Positions 37,147-46,694 of a stretch of 54,108 bases of DNA are shown here, in pieces. A program made the translations under genes and the position numbers. The notes below the pieces were generated by a model. That model was not told the DNA's origin. It searched no databases and saw only the letters and a list, made by a program, of their open reading frames with translations. The stretch is from Proteiniphilum sp. (GTDB taxonomy: Bacteria > Bacteroidota > Bacteroidia > Bacteroidales > Dysgonomonadaceae). Location: the NCBI GenBank assembly GCA_018433945.1, contig JAHDQF010000021.1, forward strand, positions 1-54,108, in the 5' to 3' direction. Position 1 is the first letter of the stretch; the number at the start of each line of letters is the position of its first letter.

Positions 37147-39939
37147 ATGAGAAAAATTTTTACACTCCTGCTTCTGATAACAAGCTTTGTTACCATGGCA
37201 CAGCAAAACCCTCCCCTTCCGGTAGATCCGAACGTCAGAACCGGGAAGCTGGAGAATGGGTTGACCTATTACATCCGCCACAACGGACTTCCCGAGAACA
37301 GAGCCGATTTCTACATTGCACAGAAAGTAGGCTCCATGCAGGAGGAAGACAACCAGGCGGGCCTGGCCCACTTCCTGGAGCATATGGCTTTTAACGGAAC
37401 AAAGAATTTCCCCGGCAAGAGCATGCTCAACTATCTGCAGGACAATGGCATTAAATTCGGCACCAACATCAATGCCTACACCTCTTTCGACGAAACGGTC
37501 TATTATATGACCAACATCCCCACCACCAACCAGAACCTGATGGATTCAGCTCTTCTGGTGTTGCATGATTGGTCCAATGCCATTGCTCTGGAGGAAGATG
37601 AGATTGAAAATGAACGGGGTGTAATCCGCGAAGAGTGGCGCACACGGGGCGGGGCGCAACAGCGACTGTGGGATCAGCTGCTTCCCAAGATGTACCCCGG
37701 CAGCAAGTATGCCAAACGGATGCCCATCGGCAGTATCGACGTCATCAACAACTTTAAACCGGAGGAGCTCAGGGCTTATTACCACAAATGGTACCGGCCC
37801 GACCTGCAGGGCATCATTGTGGTAGGCAACGTGGATGTGGACGAGATGGAACAAAAGATAAAAGCGTTGTTCTCTCCCATCCCACTCGATGCAGAAAGGG
37901 CCACACGGGAATATTATCCCGTTCCCGACAACAAGGACCCCATTGTGGCCATAGCCACTGATCCTGAGGCACGGAATACCAGCATCATGATGTTTAACAA
38001 ACATGATCCGATGCCACAGGAGCTGAAAAACACACAGGCCGGTTACCTGACACAATATATACTGAATGCAGCCGCCTCCATGATGAACCAGCGTTTTGCT
38101 GAAATGATCCAAAAGCCGGATGCTCCGTTCACCAATGCGTATGCTTATGACGACGACTACTTCGTAGCCAAGACAAAAGATGCCTGGACGGTGGTCGCGG
38201 GCAGTGCGGAAGATAAGATCCAGGATGCCCTGGCCGCCATGGTCCGGGAAACAGAGCGGGCAAAACAGTACGGTTTTACTGCCTCGGAATACGAAGTGGC
38301 CCGTACAAATATCCTGAAAGGTTATGAGGATGCCTACAACAACCGGGATAAGCAACGAAACTCCACCTATTCACAGGAATATGTGCGTGCCTTCACCGAC
38401 GGGGAACCGTTCCCCGGCATTGAGTTTGAGTATCAGTTTATGCAGGCCGTCGCACCCAACATACCGGTGGAAGCGGTCAACCAGACCATCAAACAGCTCA
38501 TCAGCGATGAGAACATCGTGATCTCGGTCACCGGCCCCCAAAAAGAAGGTTTGGTCTATCCTGCCGAAGAGGAGTTGCTGGCTGTGTTTCATGCAGTAAA
38601 GGCCGAAACCATTGAACCCTATGCCGAACAGGTGATCGATGAGCCGCTTGTGGCTTCCCCACCCACACCGGGCAAGATCACGAAAGAGGAGAAAGATTTG
38701 GCCATGGACGCTACCGTCTGGACCTTACAGAACGGCATGAAAGTAATCCTGAAGAATACCGATTTCAAGGATGATGAGATCAGAATGACGGGAACCAGTG
38801 CGGGCGGATATTCGCCCTATGCCGTGCAGGATCCGGTCAACAGCAAGATGATGAATGCAGTGATGCGCGTGGGAGGTGTAGGCAATTTCAGCGCCACCGA
38901 CCTGCCCAAGGTGCTTGCCGGAAAAACAGCATCGGCCAGCCCGGGCATCAGCCTCACCACGCAGGACTTTAACGGCTCCTCTTCGATCAAAGATTTTGAG
39001 ACCATGCTTCAATTGGTCTATCTCTACTTCACTGCCCCCCGGAAAGACAACGATGCGTTTCAATCGTTCGTGCAACGCACGGAGACACAACTCAGGAATC
39101 AGGAAGCGGAACCGATGGTGGCCTTCAGTGATTCCATCACGGCTGCCCTGTATGGCGATAATCCGCTGACCGCAAGAACCAAAGCCGCTGATTTAAAGCA
39201 ACTCAATTACGACCGGATCATGGAGATGTACCAACAGCAATTCAGCAATCCCGGCAGTTTTGTCTTTACCTTTGTGGGCAATATCGATGAAGAGAAAGTA
39301 CGTCCTGTGGTGGAACAATATCTTGCATCCCTGCCCGGACAGCCCGAGAAGGGGGAATTCAACCGGGTACCGATGAATTTCAAAGAAGGAGAGACGGAAA
39401 ACATTTTCACTCGTGAAATGCAGAACCCCAAGGCATCTGTCTTCAACGCAGTCACCGGCAACATGGAGCGGAACATGAAGAACCAGATCCTGATGAGCAT
39501 GTTCGATCAGATTCTGGATATCGTCTATACCGAGAAAGTGCGTGAAGAGGAAGGGGGAACGTACGGCGTATATGCGGGAGGTTCTATTTCCCGTTACCCG
39601 GAAGGACAGACGCTGCTCCAGATCATGTTCGACACCGATCCGGAGAAGATGGCGCACCTCAACCAAATCGTCCTGGATGTACTGAAGGATATCGCCACAA
39701 ACGGTCCCCGTGAAACGGATTTCAATAAGGTGAAGGAATACCTGAATAAGAGTTACAACGAAAACCTGAAAGAAAACGGCTACTGGTTGAATGTACTGGA
39801 TACCAAATATTTCTACGAGGAAGATATGCATACCGGATACATCGATGCGGTCAATGCCATGACACCCCAAGATGTTCAGCAGTTTGCCAATGCACTGCTC
39901 AGCCAGGGGAACCAGAAAACAATCATCATGGTACCCTGA
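37147..39939 (+). CDS. M16-family zinc metalloprotease (pitrilysin-like), exported
   Basis: A 930-residue protein with a signal peptide (MRKIFTLLLLITSFVTMA). It contains two full pitrilysin halves. The N-terminal half holds the inverted zinc motif HxxEH as HFLEH (H75, E78, H79) and the downstream glutamate in ENERGVIREEW. The second half, from about residue 520, is the non-catalytic partner domain. Such single-chain proteins are periplasmic or surface peptidases in Bacteroidota, sometimes with unknown targets. It follows the heptamer repeat and ends 27 nt before a strong hairpin terminator. Confidence 0.93.
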   Translation: MRKIFTLLLLITSFVTMAQQNPPLPVDPNVRTGKLENGLTYYIRHNGLPENRADFYIAQKVGSMQEEDNQAGLAHFLEHMAFNGTKNFPGKSMLNYLQDNGIKFGTNINAYTSFDETVYYMTNIPTTNQNLMDSALLVLHDWSNAIALEEDEIENERGVIREEWRTRGGAQQRLWDQLLPKMYPGSKYAKRMPIGSIDVINNFKPEELRAYYHKWYRPDLQGIIVVGNVDVDEMEQKIKALFSPIPLDAERATREYYPVPDNKDPIVAIATDPEARNTSIMMFNKHDPMPQELKNTQAGYLTQYILNAAASMMNQRFAEMIQKPDAPFTNAYAYDDDYFVAKTKDAWTVVAGSAEDKIQDALAAMVRETERAKQYGFTASEYEVARTNILKGYEDAYNNRDKQRNSTYSQEYVRAFTDGEPFPGIEFEYQFMQAVAPNIPVEAVNQTIKQLISDENIVISVTGPQKEGLVYPAEEELLAVFHAVKAETIEPYAEQVIDEPLVASPPTPGKITKEEKDLAMDATVWTLQNGMKVILKNTDFKDDEIRMTGTSAGGYSPYAVQDPVNSKMMNAVMRVGGVGNFSATDLPKVLAGKTASASPGISLTTQDFNGSSSIKDFETMLQLVYLYFTAPRKDNDAFQSFVQRTETQLRNQEAEPMVAFSDSITAALYGDNPLTARTKAADLKQLNYDRIMEMYQQQFSNPGSFVFTFVGNIDEEKVRPVVEQYLASLPGQPEKGEFNRVPMNFKEGETENIFTREMQNPKASVFNAVTGNMERNMKNQILMSMFDQILDIVYTEKVREEEGGTYGVYAGGSISRYPEGQTLLQIMFDTDPEKMAHLNQIVLDVLKDIATNGPRETDFNKVKEYLNKSYNENLKENGYWLNVLDTKYFYEEDMHTGYIDAVNAMTPQDVQQFANALLSQGNQKTIIMVP

Positions 39940-39966
39940 ACAAATTCAAAGGTGATCCATCACAAC

Positions 39967-40009
39967 AGAGAAAAGGATGCAGGCCTTACAGGTCTGCATC
40001 CTTTTCTCT
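39967..40009. terminator. Bidirectional hairpin terminator between convergent operons
   Basis: Arms 39967-39985 and 39991-40009 form a 19-bp stem with a single G-T wobble and a 5-nt loop (TTACA). The stem begins AGAGAAAAGG and ends CCTTTTCTCT, so each strand ends its hairpin with a pyrimidine run. It sits midway between the M16 gene and the opposing symporter gene. Confidence 0.9.
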
Positions 40010-40035
40010 GGATACTCTCCTACCGGTAAATCTGC

Positions 40036-41316
40036 TTACCCTTCCGGTTCGTGACGGTATCGGAAAAGGAGCGCAAAGAGAAATGTTACCAGCAGGGCAT
40101 ACCCGGCAAAAATAAACCAGACGCTCTGCCAGTCGCCCAGCATCAGTGATTTTATTTCACCTCCCACCATCACCTCCTGCCAGGAGGTGAACTGATTCAC
40201 CACCCATTGTGCGCCAAGCGTGCCAATGGTGGCACCAATTCCGTTGGTCATCAGCATGAACAAGCCCTGCGCACTGGCACGGATGGTGTGTGGTGCCTCC
40301 TTGTCCACAAAGAGGGAGCCGGAGACATTGAAGAAATCGAATGCCACACCATAGACCAACATGGAGATAACCAACATCCAGACACCGCTTCCGGGGTTAC
40401 CCAGTCCGAAGAATCCGAAGCGCATCACCCAGGCCATCATGGCGATGATCATCACCCGTTTGATACCATATCGCCGCAGGAAGAAAGGAATAAGCAGGAT
40501 GCACAACGCCTCCGATATCTGTGAGAGGGAGATGAGCATATTTGAATGTTGTACACCAAAGGTACTGGCATAGAGTGGATCAGCTTCAAAACTGGCAATG
40601 AAGGGGTTGGCGAAGCCGTTGGTGATCTGCAGGGAGACACCCAAAAACATGGAAAAGATAAAAAACAAGGCCATCTTCCGTTGTTTGAATAGCTTAAACG
40701 CATCCAGCCCAAGAGCCTGAAACAGGGTTTTATCTTTTGTATCGGCACTGACGGGGCAATTGGGAAGCGTAAAAGCATACACCCCCAATACCAATCCGAT
40801 GGTAGCACTCATCACGAACTGCATGGAGGAGGTCTGATAACCGATCAGATCGACCAGCCACATGGTAAAGATAAACCCCACGGTACCAAAAACACGAATA
40901 GGGGGAAAGGCCCGTACCGTATCCAACCCTCCCCGCTCCAGGATGGAATAGGCCACCGAGTTGGAGAGCGCCAATGTGGGCATGTAGAAAGCCACACTCA
41001 GGGTATAAAGCGTGAAGAGCACAGGGAATGAGACATCACCTCCTGCCTGCAGGCCATACAGGCCTGCTGAAAGCATAAAGAGCGCAGCCAGCAGGTGCGA
41101 GGCACCAAGCAGCTTCTGTGCCGGTACCCAGCGGTCGGCGATGATGCCCATGATGGCTGGCATAAAGATGGATACAAGTCCCTGTACCGAATAAAAGATT
41201 CCTATGTAGGAACCCAGTCCCACAGGACCCAGGTAACGAGACATGGATGTGAGATAAGCCCCCCAGACGGCAAACTGGAGGAAATTCATGATGATGAGAC
41301 GAATCTTGAGTGACAT
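40036..41316 (-). CDS. Nucleoside:H+ symporter, MFS (NupG-like)
   Basis: A 426-residue inner-membrane protein with about 12 spans, matching the nucleoside-proton symporter branch of the major facilitator superfamily. The N-terminus LIIMNFLQFAVWGAYLTSM and the loop MPAIMGIIADRWVPAQ are characteristic. It lies 25 nt after the EnvC-like gene and is probably the last gene of the dut operon, ending at the hairpin terminator. With dut upstream in the operon and a nucleoside phosphorylase nearby on the other strand, nucleoside salvage is a plausible role. Confidence 0.9.
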   Translation of the reverse strand: MSLKIRLIIMNFLQFAVWGAYLTSMSRYLGPVGLGSYIGIFYSVQGLVSIFMPAIMGIIADRWVPAQKLLGASHLLAALFMLSAGLYGLQAGGDVSFPVLFTLYTLSVAFYMPTLALSNSVAYSILERGGLDTVRAFPPIRVFGTVGFIFTMWLVDLIGYQTSSMQFVMSATIGLVLGVYAFTLPNCPVSADTKDKTLFQALGLDAFKLFKQRKMALFFIFSMFLGVSLQITNGFANPFIASFEADPLYASTFGVQHSNMLISLSQISEALCILLIPFFLRRYGIKRVMIIAMMAWVMRFGFFGLGNPGSGVWMLVISMLVYGVAFDFFNVSGSLFVDKEAPHTIRASAQGLFMLMTNGIGATIGTLGAQWVVNQFTSWQEVMVGGEIKSLMLGDWQSVWFIFAGYALLVTFLFALLFRYRHEPEG

Positions 41317-41341
41317 TGCGTTGATTGAATGGGTTATGTGT

Positions 41342-42721
41342 TTATCTGCTGAGCCAGGGAGCCGGATTGAGCTTGGTGGTTTTCTGCCAGAGCTGGAAAT
41401 GCATGGTAGCGATTCCGGTGTCGGGATCGGTGTAGATACGACCCAGCGACTGGCCGGTCTTCACCTTGTCCCCCTGCTTCACGAAGAGATCATATATGTT
41501 GGCATAGAAAGTATAATACTCGCCATGACGCACAATGACACAGGTATTGGAGCCAGGGAAGGAGAATACCTTCGACACCTCACCATCGAATACCGTCCGG
41601 ATGCTCGCTCCCTTTTGCGCCTGTATGTCGACACCATTGCTATTGGTGGTGACGTTCCATTCACTGTGCTTCTTGACACCGAACCCACCGACAATCGTTG
41701 CGGTCCCGGTTACCGGCATCGGCAACCGTCCCTTGTTGGCGGCGAAGTCCTTGGAGAGGCGGAAGGTCTCTGTCATCCCACTGCCTCCGGCTTCGATCTT
41801 CGGCCCGCTACCGGATGAACTCCCGGAAGCAGCTTCTGCGCCAAGGGCAGGCTCCTCGCTTGGAACCACTTTCTCTTCGGCTGCTTCCTCCCTCTTCTCT
41901 CTGCTGCGAGCAGCACGCTCAGACTCCTCTGCCGCTTTCCTGCGAAGCGCTGCTTCCTCAGCGCGGCGGCGCGCCTCAGCCTCTCGCTCCTGACGAGCGA
42001 CCTCCTCTGCAATCAGTTTTTCAATCTGGGCATTCAGCTGGTTCACACGCCGCTGTTTCTGCTGCAATGTCTGCTGCAGTTCCTGCTCCTTACCCCTCGC
42101 AGCAGAGATCTCCTGCTGTCTTGCCTTCTCCTCCTGTTGCAGCCGCTGTTGCTCCTGCTCCAGGGCTGCAAGCGCTTTCTCACGGTCTATCCTGGCCTTG
42201 GTAAGTGCAGCTTTTCTGTCGGCTATCTCACGGTTTTGTTTTTTGATCTCTTCAGCCTGCGACTGTTGCCAGCGCGAATAATCTTTCAGGTACTGCATCC
42301 TGCGAATCGACTCACCTAAAGAGCGACCTGAAAGGATGAAGAGCAGCTTGTTCTGACTGACATTGTGTCGCAACATCCCCCGGATGGCATTCGCATACTT
42401 CTCCTTAGCTTCGGCAAGCTCTTTGTTCAATCGTTCAATCTCCTCCTCCAGGCGCGCCTCCTCCCTGCGCAAGACGGCTACTTCTTCCCGCTGCACATTG
42501 ATCAGTTCTTTGCGGGAGTTGATCTGTTTGTTGATCAGATTGATCCGGTCAAGGATGGTGGTGGTCTGTTTTTTCACATCGAGATACAGTCTGTTCGTAA
42601 TCCGGATCTCATCCTGCAATGCCTTTTGCTGCTGTTGCAGATGCTCAATCTGAGGAGTCTGTGCCAGTAGACGGGTTAGCAAAAGAAGAAAGAAAGATAA
42701 CAGAACAACCGTTTTTCTCAT
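41342..42721 (-). CDS. EnvC-like murein hydrolase activator with degenerate LytM domain
   Basis: A 459-residue protein with a signal peptide (1-20). Long coiled coils cover about 21-110 and 150-275, followed by a Ser/Gly/Glu-rich linker (about 280-320) and a LytM/M23 domain (about 335-455). The zinc site is broken. The first histidine of HxGxD is S361, although D365 is kept (SNGVDI). The YAH histidine is asparagine (YANIYD), and HLHF reads TMHF. EnvC of E. coli likewise lacks these residues and activates amidases instead of cutting peptidoglycan, so a division-associated activator role is likely. It follows the DUF4292 gene by 7 nt. Confidence 0.9.
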   Translation of the reverse strand: MRKTVVLLSFFLLLLTRLLAQTPQIEHLQQQQKALQDEIRITNRLYLDVKKQTTTILDRINLINKQINSRKELINVQREEVAVLRREEARLEEEIERLNKELAEAKEKYANAIRGMLRHNVSQNKLLFILSGRSLGESIRRMQYLKDYSRWQQSQAEEIKKQNREIADRKAALTKARIDREKALAALEQEQQRLQQEEKARQQEISAARGKEQELQQTLQQKQRRVNQLNAQIEKLIAEEVARQEREAEARRRAEEAALRRKAAEESERAARSREKREEAAEEKVVPSEEPALGAEAASGSSSGSGPKIEAGGSGMTETFRLSKDFAANKGRLPMPVTGTATIVGGFGVKKHSEWNVTTNSNGVDIQAQKGASIRTVFDGEVSKVFSFPGSNTCVIVRHGEYYTFYANIYDLFVKQGDKVKTGQSLGRIYTDPDTGIATMHFQLWQKTTKLNPAPWLSR

Positions 42722-42728
42722 GCCCGTT

Positions 42729-43577
42729 TCATTGATTTGAAGAGAGGGTTTTCATGATTTCACCGATTGAGGTCCTGGAATAACCATTCGGAACACTTTT
42801 TGAGAGTTCAATCGGCAGATTGGTCACCACATCAGAGAAAAGCAGCTCAGCATCCACTTTCTTACTGTTGGAACTGAGTGAAATGTTCATCTTGTGGGGG
42901 AAACTGATCTCATTGACCAAGGCGAAATGATTGTATCCCCACTGAAGTGATTGATTACGCTCCGGTTGCAACAGGTGAGTGAAAGTGATCCGGTCATCAC
43001 CATTCACGGTAAAAGCATAATCGATGCCTGAGGCCTGATCTTTCGCCGTGAGGTAATAGTTATGATCTGATGTGCGTGTAAAGTTGAACTTCCGATAATC
43101 AGCAGCCTCAACCTCATTTTTCCCCGAGATGAACAATGCATTGGTAAAGACAGACTGCATGGTGTAAAAATCGAATCCTACCGGATATCGCTCTTTCAGT
43201 TCATCGATTGGCTCCAACACATAACGTTTGTTCATCCTGTCGAGGAAAAGCAGGGTATCGGGATTGATGTAGAATCGAAACATCTCTACGCCGAACAGCG
43301 GCTGTATCGATATCTGTAAGGCATTGTCTTTCACAATCCGTATATTGGCCTTGGAGCTGAGCGACCGTTTACCGGAGGTCAGGTTCATGTTCAGTTTTGC
43401 AGAGAAAGTCTGGTATGAAAACGCACTCTCGATGATGTTCTGAAACAACTCATTGGGATCTTTATCTTCTACCGGCTTTGTTGAATAGATATATTGCTGC
43501 TTTGTCTTACAGGCCGTTAGCAGGATAGAAGAGAGTAAAAAAAAGAAAAAATAGCGATTGTAACGTGCAGGTCTCAT
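42729..43577 (-). CDS. DUF4292-type lipoprotein
   Basis: A 282-residue protein with a lipoprotein signal ending LLTAC (C23). The body resembles the LolA/LolB-like fold family DUF4292 of Bacteroidota: successive beta strands such as FSAKLNMNLTSGKRSLSSKA and LQISIQPLFGVEMFRFYI. Its start overlaps the TPR gene's stop (ATGA), so the two are translationally coupled. A role in outer-membrane lipid or lipoprotein handling is a guess from the fold type; none is demonstrated here. Confidence 0.85.
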   Translation of the reverse strand: MRPARYNRYFFFFLLSSILLTACKTKQQYIYSTKPVEDKDPNELFQNIIESAFSYQTFSAKLNMNLTSGKRSLSSKANIRIVKDNALQISIQPLFGVEMFRFYINPDTLLFLDRMNKRYVLEPIDELKERYPVGFDFYTMQSVFTNALFISGKNEVEAADYRKFNFTRTSDHNYYLTAKDQASGIDYAFTVNGDDRITFTHLLQPERNQSLQWGYNHFALVNEISFPHKMNISLSSNSKKVDAELLFSDVVTNLPIELSKSVPNGYSRTSIGEIMKTLSSNQ

Positions 43578-45331
43578 AGCGATGAGTTGGTTATGGTTTT
43601 GATTTTTCGATCCAGCGCTTCAGCATCACCTCCCAGCTCCTTTGCCCTGATCCACTGTTCCACCGCTTTTTCTTTTTCTCCGGTTTTGTTCAGTATGTCG
43701 CCATAATGTTCCAGCACCTCTGCCGAAGGGTTTTCACCGCTATATTCAACAGCTTTCTCAAGGTAGATCTTCGCCATGAGGTAGGAACCCTGTTCATACA
43801 AAATCCATCCATAAGTATCCAGATAGGTGGGATTCATGGGCTCAGCTTTGATGGTGATGCCACTCATCATCTCTGCTTTGTCCAGATCTCTCCTGTCGAG
43901 TGAAAGGTAGTAACTGTAGTTGTTCAACACGGGCAGGTTATGCGGGTTGAGCTGCAGTGCTTTCTCATAGCTCTCAAATGCTTCCTCTTTGCGGCCAAGG
44001 AAATAGTTCAGATCACCTATCTGACCGTAAAAATCGGACTCGAGCAATGGATTTTCAATCACCGCATGTTCGAGACCCTCTTTAAAGACCCGCAATGCCT
44101 CTTCGTAGTTCTTCTGTTGGTAATGTGCAGCACCAAGATAAAAATAGAACTGTGGCTCTTGCGGAATATTTTTAATCCCTTGCTGAGTAACCAACTGAAT
44201 GGTCTCCAAATCTTCCTCAGATAAGGCTATCCGTATAATCTGCTCATAACCTGCCGGATCATCGGGCTGATCGGAAATATATTTCCAAAACTGTTCCATG
44301 GCCCGATCTTTTTCATTTTGCATCATCAACACATTGCCGTAAATCATGTAGAGCCGTGAGAAGTTTGGGTACTGCTGGAAGAGAGACTCAAAAAGCGGGT
44401 TGGCTTGGGTCAGATCCTGTTGCTCCTGCTGCAGGATACCGATGTAACGGGTAAGTAGCTGCAACTTTGTTTCAACCTCCATTGAACTGCTTGAGATCGC
44501 TCTCTCCAGCTCTTCCTGTGCTTCCTTTTTACGGTTTTGCTTCTCGTAAAAGTTTATCCTGGAAAGGATCAGCTCCGGGAATGCCGGATCAACCGATCTG
44601 GCCTGTTCATAATAGTCCCATGCCTTTTCAACCTGGTTATCTTCCAGGTAGAGGTCACCCAACAGTACCAGATAGGCCGGATTAGATGGATTTTTTTCAA
44701 TAATCTGCCGGATCTCATCAAATGCCTTCTCTTTTTGTCCCATCATGGAGTAATAGCGAAACTTACTCAGCGTGACTATCTCCGTGATACCGGTACTTTT
44801 CTCCAACCGGTCCAGCATCTCTATCGCTTGCTGCAGCTCCCCATTGTCGGCATAGGCCGAAGCCAGCTCATAAAGCAGCTCCTGCTTATCGGGGTAGCGT
44901 TCATGCATGGCACTGTAGATATCAACCACATCCTGTTTAAGGCCCAGCTCCTTACTGAGTCCCGCCAGCATCATGTTGTAATAGTAATTCTCCGGATCAT
45001 GAGAGACCGCTTTCTGCAGGTACAAGAGTGCCTTGTCTTTCTCCTGCAGGACATTGTAAAAAGTACCCAGCTCCACCAAGACATTGGCATTGGTGGAGTC
45101 AAGGGCATGACAGTAACGGAAAAGATCCATTGCTTCGTCATACTTCCCCTGCACTTTGGCGTTCACTGCCTCGTAAAAAAAATGATCAAACTTACGCCTC
45201 TCCTCCACTGTAAGTGGCACTTCGCCAGATGCTCTTTTGTCTGGGTCTGTCTCCGAAGCGATGGAGCCGGCAGGGCTTGTGAGTAAAAGTGTCAGGATAA
45301 AAAAAAGCTGTCTCGTATATCTCTTATGCAT
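43574..45331 (-). CDS. Exported tetratricopeptide-repeat protein
   Basis: A 585-residue protein with a signal peptide (about 1-26) and TPR units through nearly all of the mature part. Examples are ALLYLQKAVSHDPENYYYNM, GDLYLEDNQVEKAWDYYEQA and AFESYEKALQLNPHNLPVLN. It is a scaffold with no catalytic motif. It lies between dut and the DUF4292 lipoprotein gene in an arrangement I recognise from other Bacteroidales, and so may act with the lipoprotein and EnvC-like protein in the envelope. The partner is not identifiable. Confidence 0.9.
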   Translation of the reverse strand: MHKRYTRQLFFILTLLLTSPAGSIASETDPDKRASGEVPLTVEERRKFDHFFYEAVNAKVQGKYDEAMDLFRYCHALDSTNANVLVELGTFYNVLQEKDKALLYLQKAVSHDPENYYYNMMLAGLSKELGLKQDVVDIYSAMHERYPDKQELLYELASAYADNGELQQAIEMLDRLEKSTGITEIVTLSKFRYYSMMGQKEKAFDEIRQIIEKNPSNPAYLVLLGDLYLEDNQVEKAWDYYEQARSVDPAFPELILSRINFYEKQNRKKEAQEELERAISSSSMEVETKLQLLTRYIGILQQEQQDLTQANPLFESLFQQYPNFSRLYMIYGNVLMMQNEKDRAMEQFWKYISDQPDDPAGYEQIIRIALSEEDLETIQLVTQQGIKNIPQEPQFYFYLGAAHYQQKNYEEALRVFKEGLEHAVIENPLLESDFYGQIGDLNYFLGRKEEAFESYEKALQLNPHNLPVLNNYSYYLSLDRRDLDKAEMMSGITIKAEPMNPTYLDTYGWILYEQGSYLMAKIYLEKAVEYSGENPSAEVLEHYGDILNKTGEKEKAVEQWIRAKELGGDAEALDRKIKTITNSSL

Positions 45332-45346
45332 GTTGATCGATCTTTG

Positions 45347-45781
45347 TTACTGTTTTCCGGTATGTCCGAACCCACCACCGCCACGTGCTGTCTCACTGAG
45401 CGACGCTACCGGTTCCCACTCTATTCGCTCGTGCTGTGCCACCACCATCTGACAAATACGTTCACCGTCGCAGATGGTAAAAGGTTCACTGGAGAGATTC
45501 ACCAGAATCACCCCTATCTCCCCGCGATAATCGGCATCAATGGTACCGGGAGTGTTGAGCAGGGTGATTCCATGACGAAGCGCCAGACCGCTGCGGGGAC
45601 GAAGCTGAGCTTCATAACCCTCGGGCAATTGCAGATAGAGACCGGTGGGCACCAAAACCCGCTCCAAAGGGTTCAGCACGATCGGCTCCTCAATATTGGC
45701 CCGCAAATCCATTCCTGCGGCGAGCGCGGTGGCAGGTGCGGGCAAAGGGTGCTTCGACTGGTTCACGATCCTGATTTTCAT
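45347..45781 (-). CDS. dut: dUTP diphosphatase
   Basis: Trimeric dUTPase that hydrolyses dUTP to dUMP, keeping uracil out of DNA. The 144 residues carry all five motifs: [38 protein letters not shown] and the C-terminal [10 protein letters not shown]. Another ATG four codons upstream (45793) is possible, but MKIRIVN is the usual family start. It is the first gene of the minus-strand operon. A one-mismatch -7 box (minus-strand TAAATTCG, 45809-45816) lies upstream. Confidence 0.96.
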   Translation of the reverse strand: MKIRIVNQSKHPLPAPATALAAGMDLRANIEEPIVLNPLERVLVPTGLYLQLPEGYEAQLRPRSGLALRHGITLLNTPGTIDADYRGEIGVILVNLSSEPFTICDGERICQMVVAQHERIEWEPVASLSETARGGGGFGHTGKQ

Positions 45782-45922
45782 TGGCGGGCACATTTTGAGT
45801 TGATTGTGCGAATTTATACAATTCTGCTGAGATTATGGGTCTGTTTGATGAAATTTAAGGAATATGGCACATCACTTCTTTCATCTTTTGGCAGAAAAGA
45901 GATGAAAGAATGAGAAAAAAAC

Positions 45923-45930
45923 TATCTTTG
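45923..45930 (+). promoter_or_regulatory. -7 box almost touching the next start codon
   Basis: TATCTTTG, an exact TAnnTTTG match, ends only 4 nt before the ATG at 45935. If active, the transcript would be leaderless or nearly so. Confidence 0.4.
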
Positions 45931-45934
45931 TAAT

Positions 45935-46660
45935 ATGAGCAAGCAGGATGATCTTTTGGCAAAATTGAGAGAAACCCTCGATGAACAGGGTATAGACTCT
46001 TTTCATATCCTGGAAGAGTTGGTACCCATTGAAGAGCAGATGGCCTATTTCCGTTATTTCGATCAGCTTCGAAAAGAAAACAATCCTTTCGTGCCGGACG
46101 AAGAGATCGCCATACTTTTCTCTCCCGACATACCGGCAGAACGGAAAAAAAGAAGTCTGACGCTACTGGCATCGATCCCCGATGTGAGCGCATACCGTGC
46201 CATTGAGACCTATCACAGCAGTCCCCCCGAACCGGAACTGGCCCACTGGTCCGCCATGGCGCTGGTGAGTAGCCGCATCGTGCTGAGCTCCGATCTGTCG
46301 GGACAACAACAGGTCTATATCTCTTCAGGACTGGGGGGGCTGGATAAGAAGCTGCGTTTCTTTTCACTCTTCACCACCCGTGACAAGCAGGCACTCACTC
46401 CCCTGCAAAAGGAGATCGTGGAACGTGAGTTCACCTTTCAACTGCAGCAGGCTGAAGTGGTAATCGAGAAGTTTGAGATCAGGAGCAACTATTTCACCAT
46501 CCTCATGCTCTTATCATTGGACAAAGATGTGCATGCAAACCTGACTGCTGCTGTGCAGGAATGCAACCAGTACGGCAATTTTCTGGATCCCCGTTTTCTC
46601 TTTACGAATGTAAAAGTCCTGAGTGAAAAAGAAATTGTACAACTCCTCGAGAAAAAGTAA
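45935..46660 (+). CDS. Unrecognised 241-residue protein
   Basis: I do not recognise a family. It is predicted soluble, without signal peptide or membrane span, helix-rich and acidic at the N-terminus (KLRETLDEQGIDSFHILEEL). A central segment has short helices (AERKKRSLTLLASIPDVSAY), possibly HEAT-like, followed by VYISSGLGGLDKKLRFF and a C-terminal region ending in a charged tail. The next in-frame ATG is far downstream, so the start is secure if it is translated. It is divergent from dut across 153 bp and lies 34 nt before the LuxR-type regulator, possibly co-transcribed. Confidence 0.7.
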   Translation: MSKQDDLLAKLRETLDEQGIDSFHILEELVPIEEQMAYFRYFDQLRKENNPFVPDEEIAILFSPDIPAERKKRSLTLLASIPDVSAYRAIETYHSSPPEPELAHWSAMALVSSRIVLSSDLSGQQQVYISSGLGGLDKKLRFFSLFTTRDKQALTPLQKEIVEREFTFQLQQAEVVIEKFEIRSNYFTILMLLSLDKDVHANLTAAVQECNQYGNFLDPRFLFTNVKVLSEKEIVQLLEKK

Positions 46661-46694
46661 CCGGTCTGCTCCATCCATTATTTCCGGCAGCCTG

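Noticed and set aside
37546-38355. Minus-strand open frame of 269 codons
   Set aside because: Antisense of the M16 protease catalytic half.
44537-45286. Plus-strand open frame of 249 codons
   Set aside because: Antisense of the TPR gene; its hydrophobic look comes from reverse reading of Glu/Lys-rich repeats.
46623-46694. GTG start 24 codons upstream for the LuxR-type regulator
   Set aside because: It overlaps the end of the previous gene and places a polar, basic stretch before the signal peptide.
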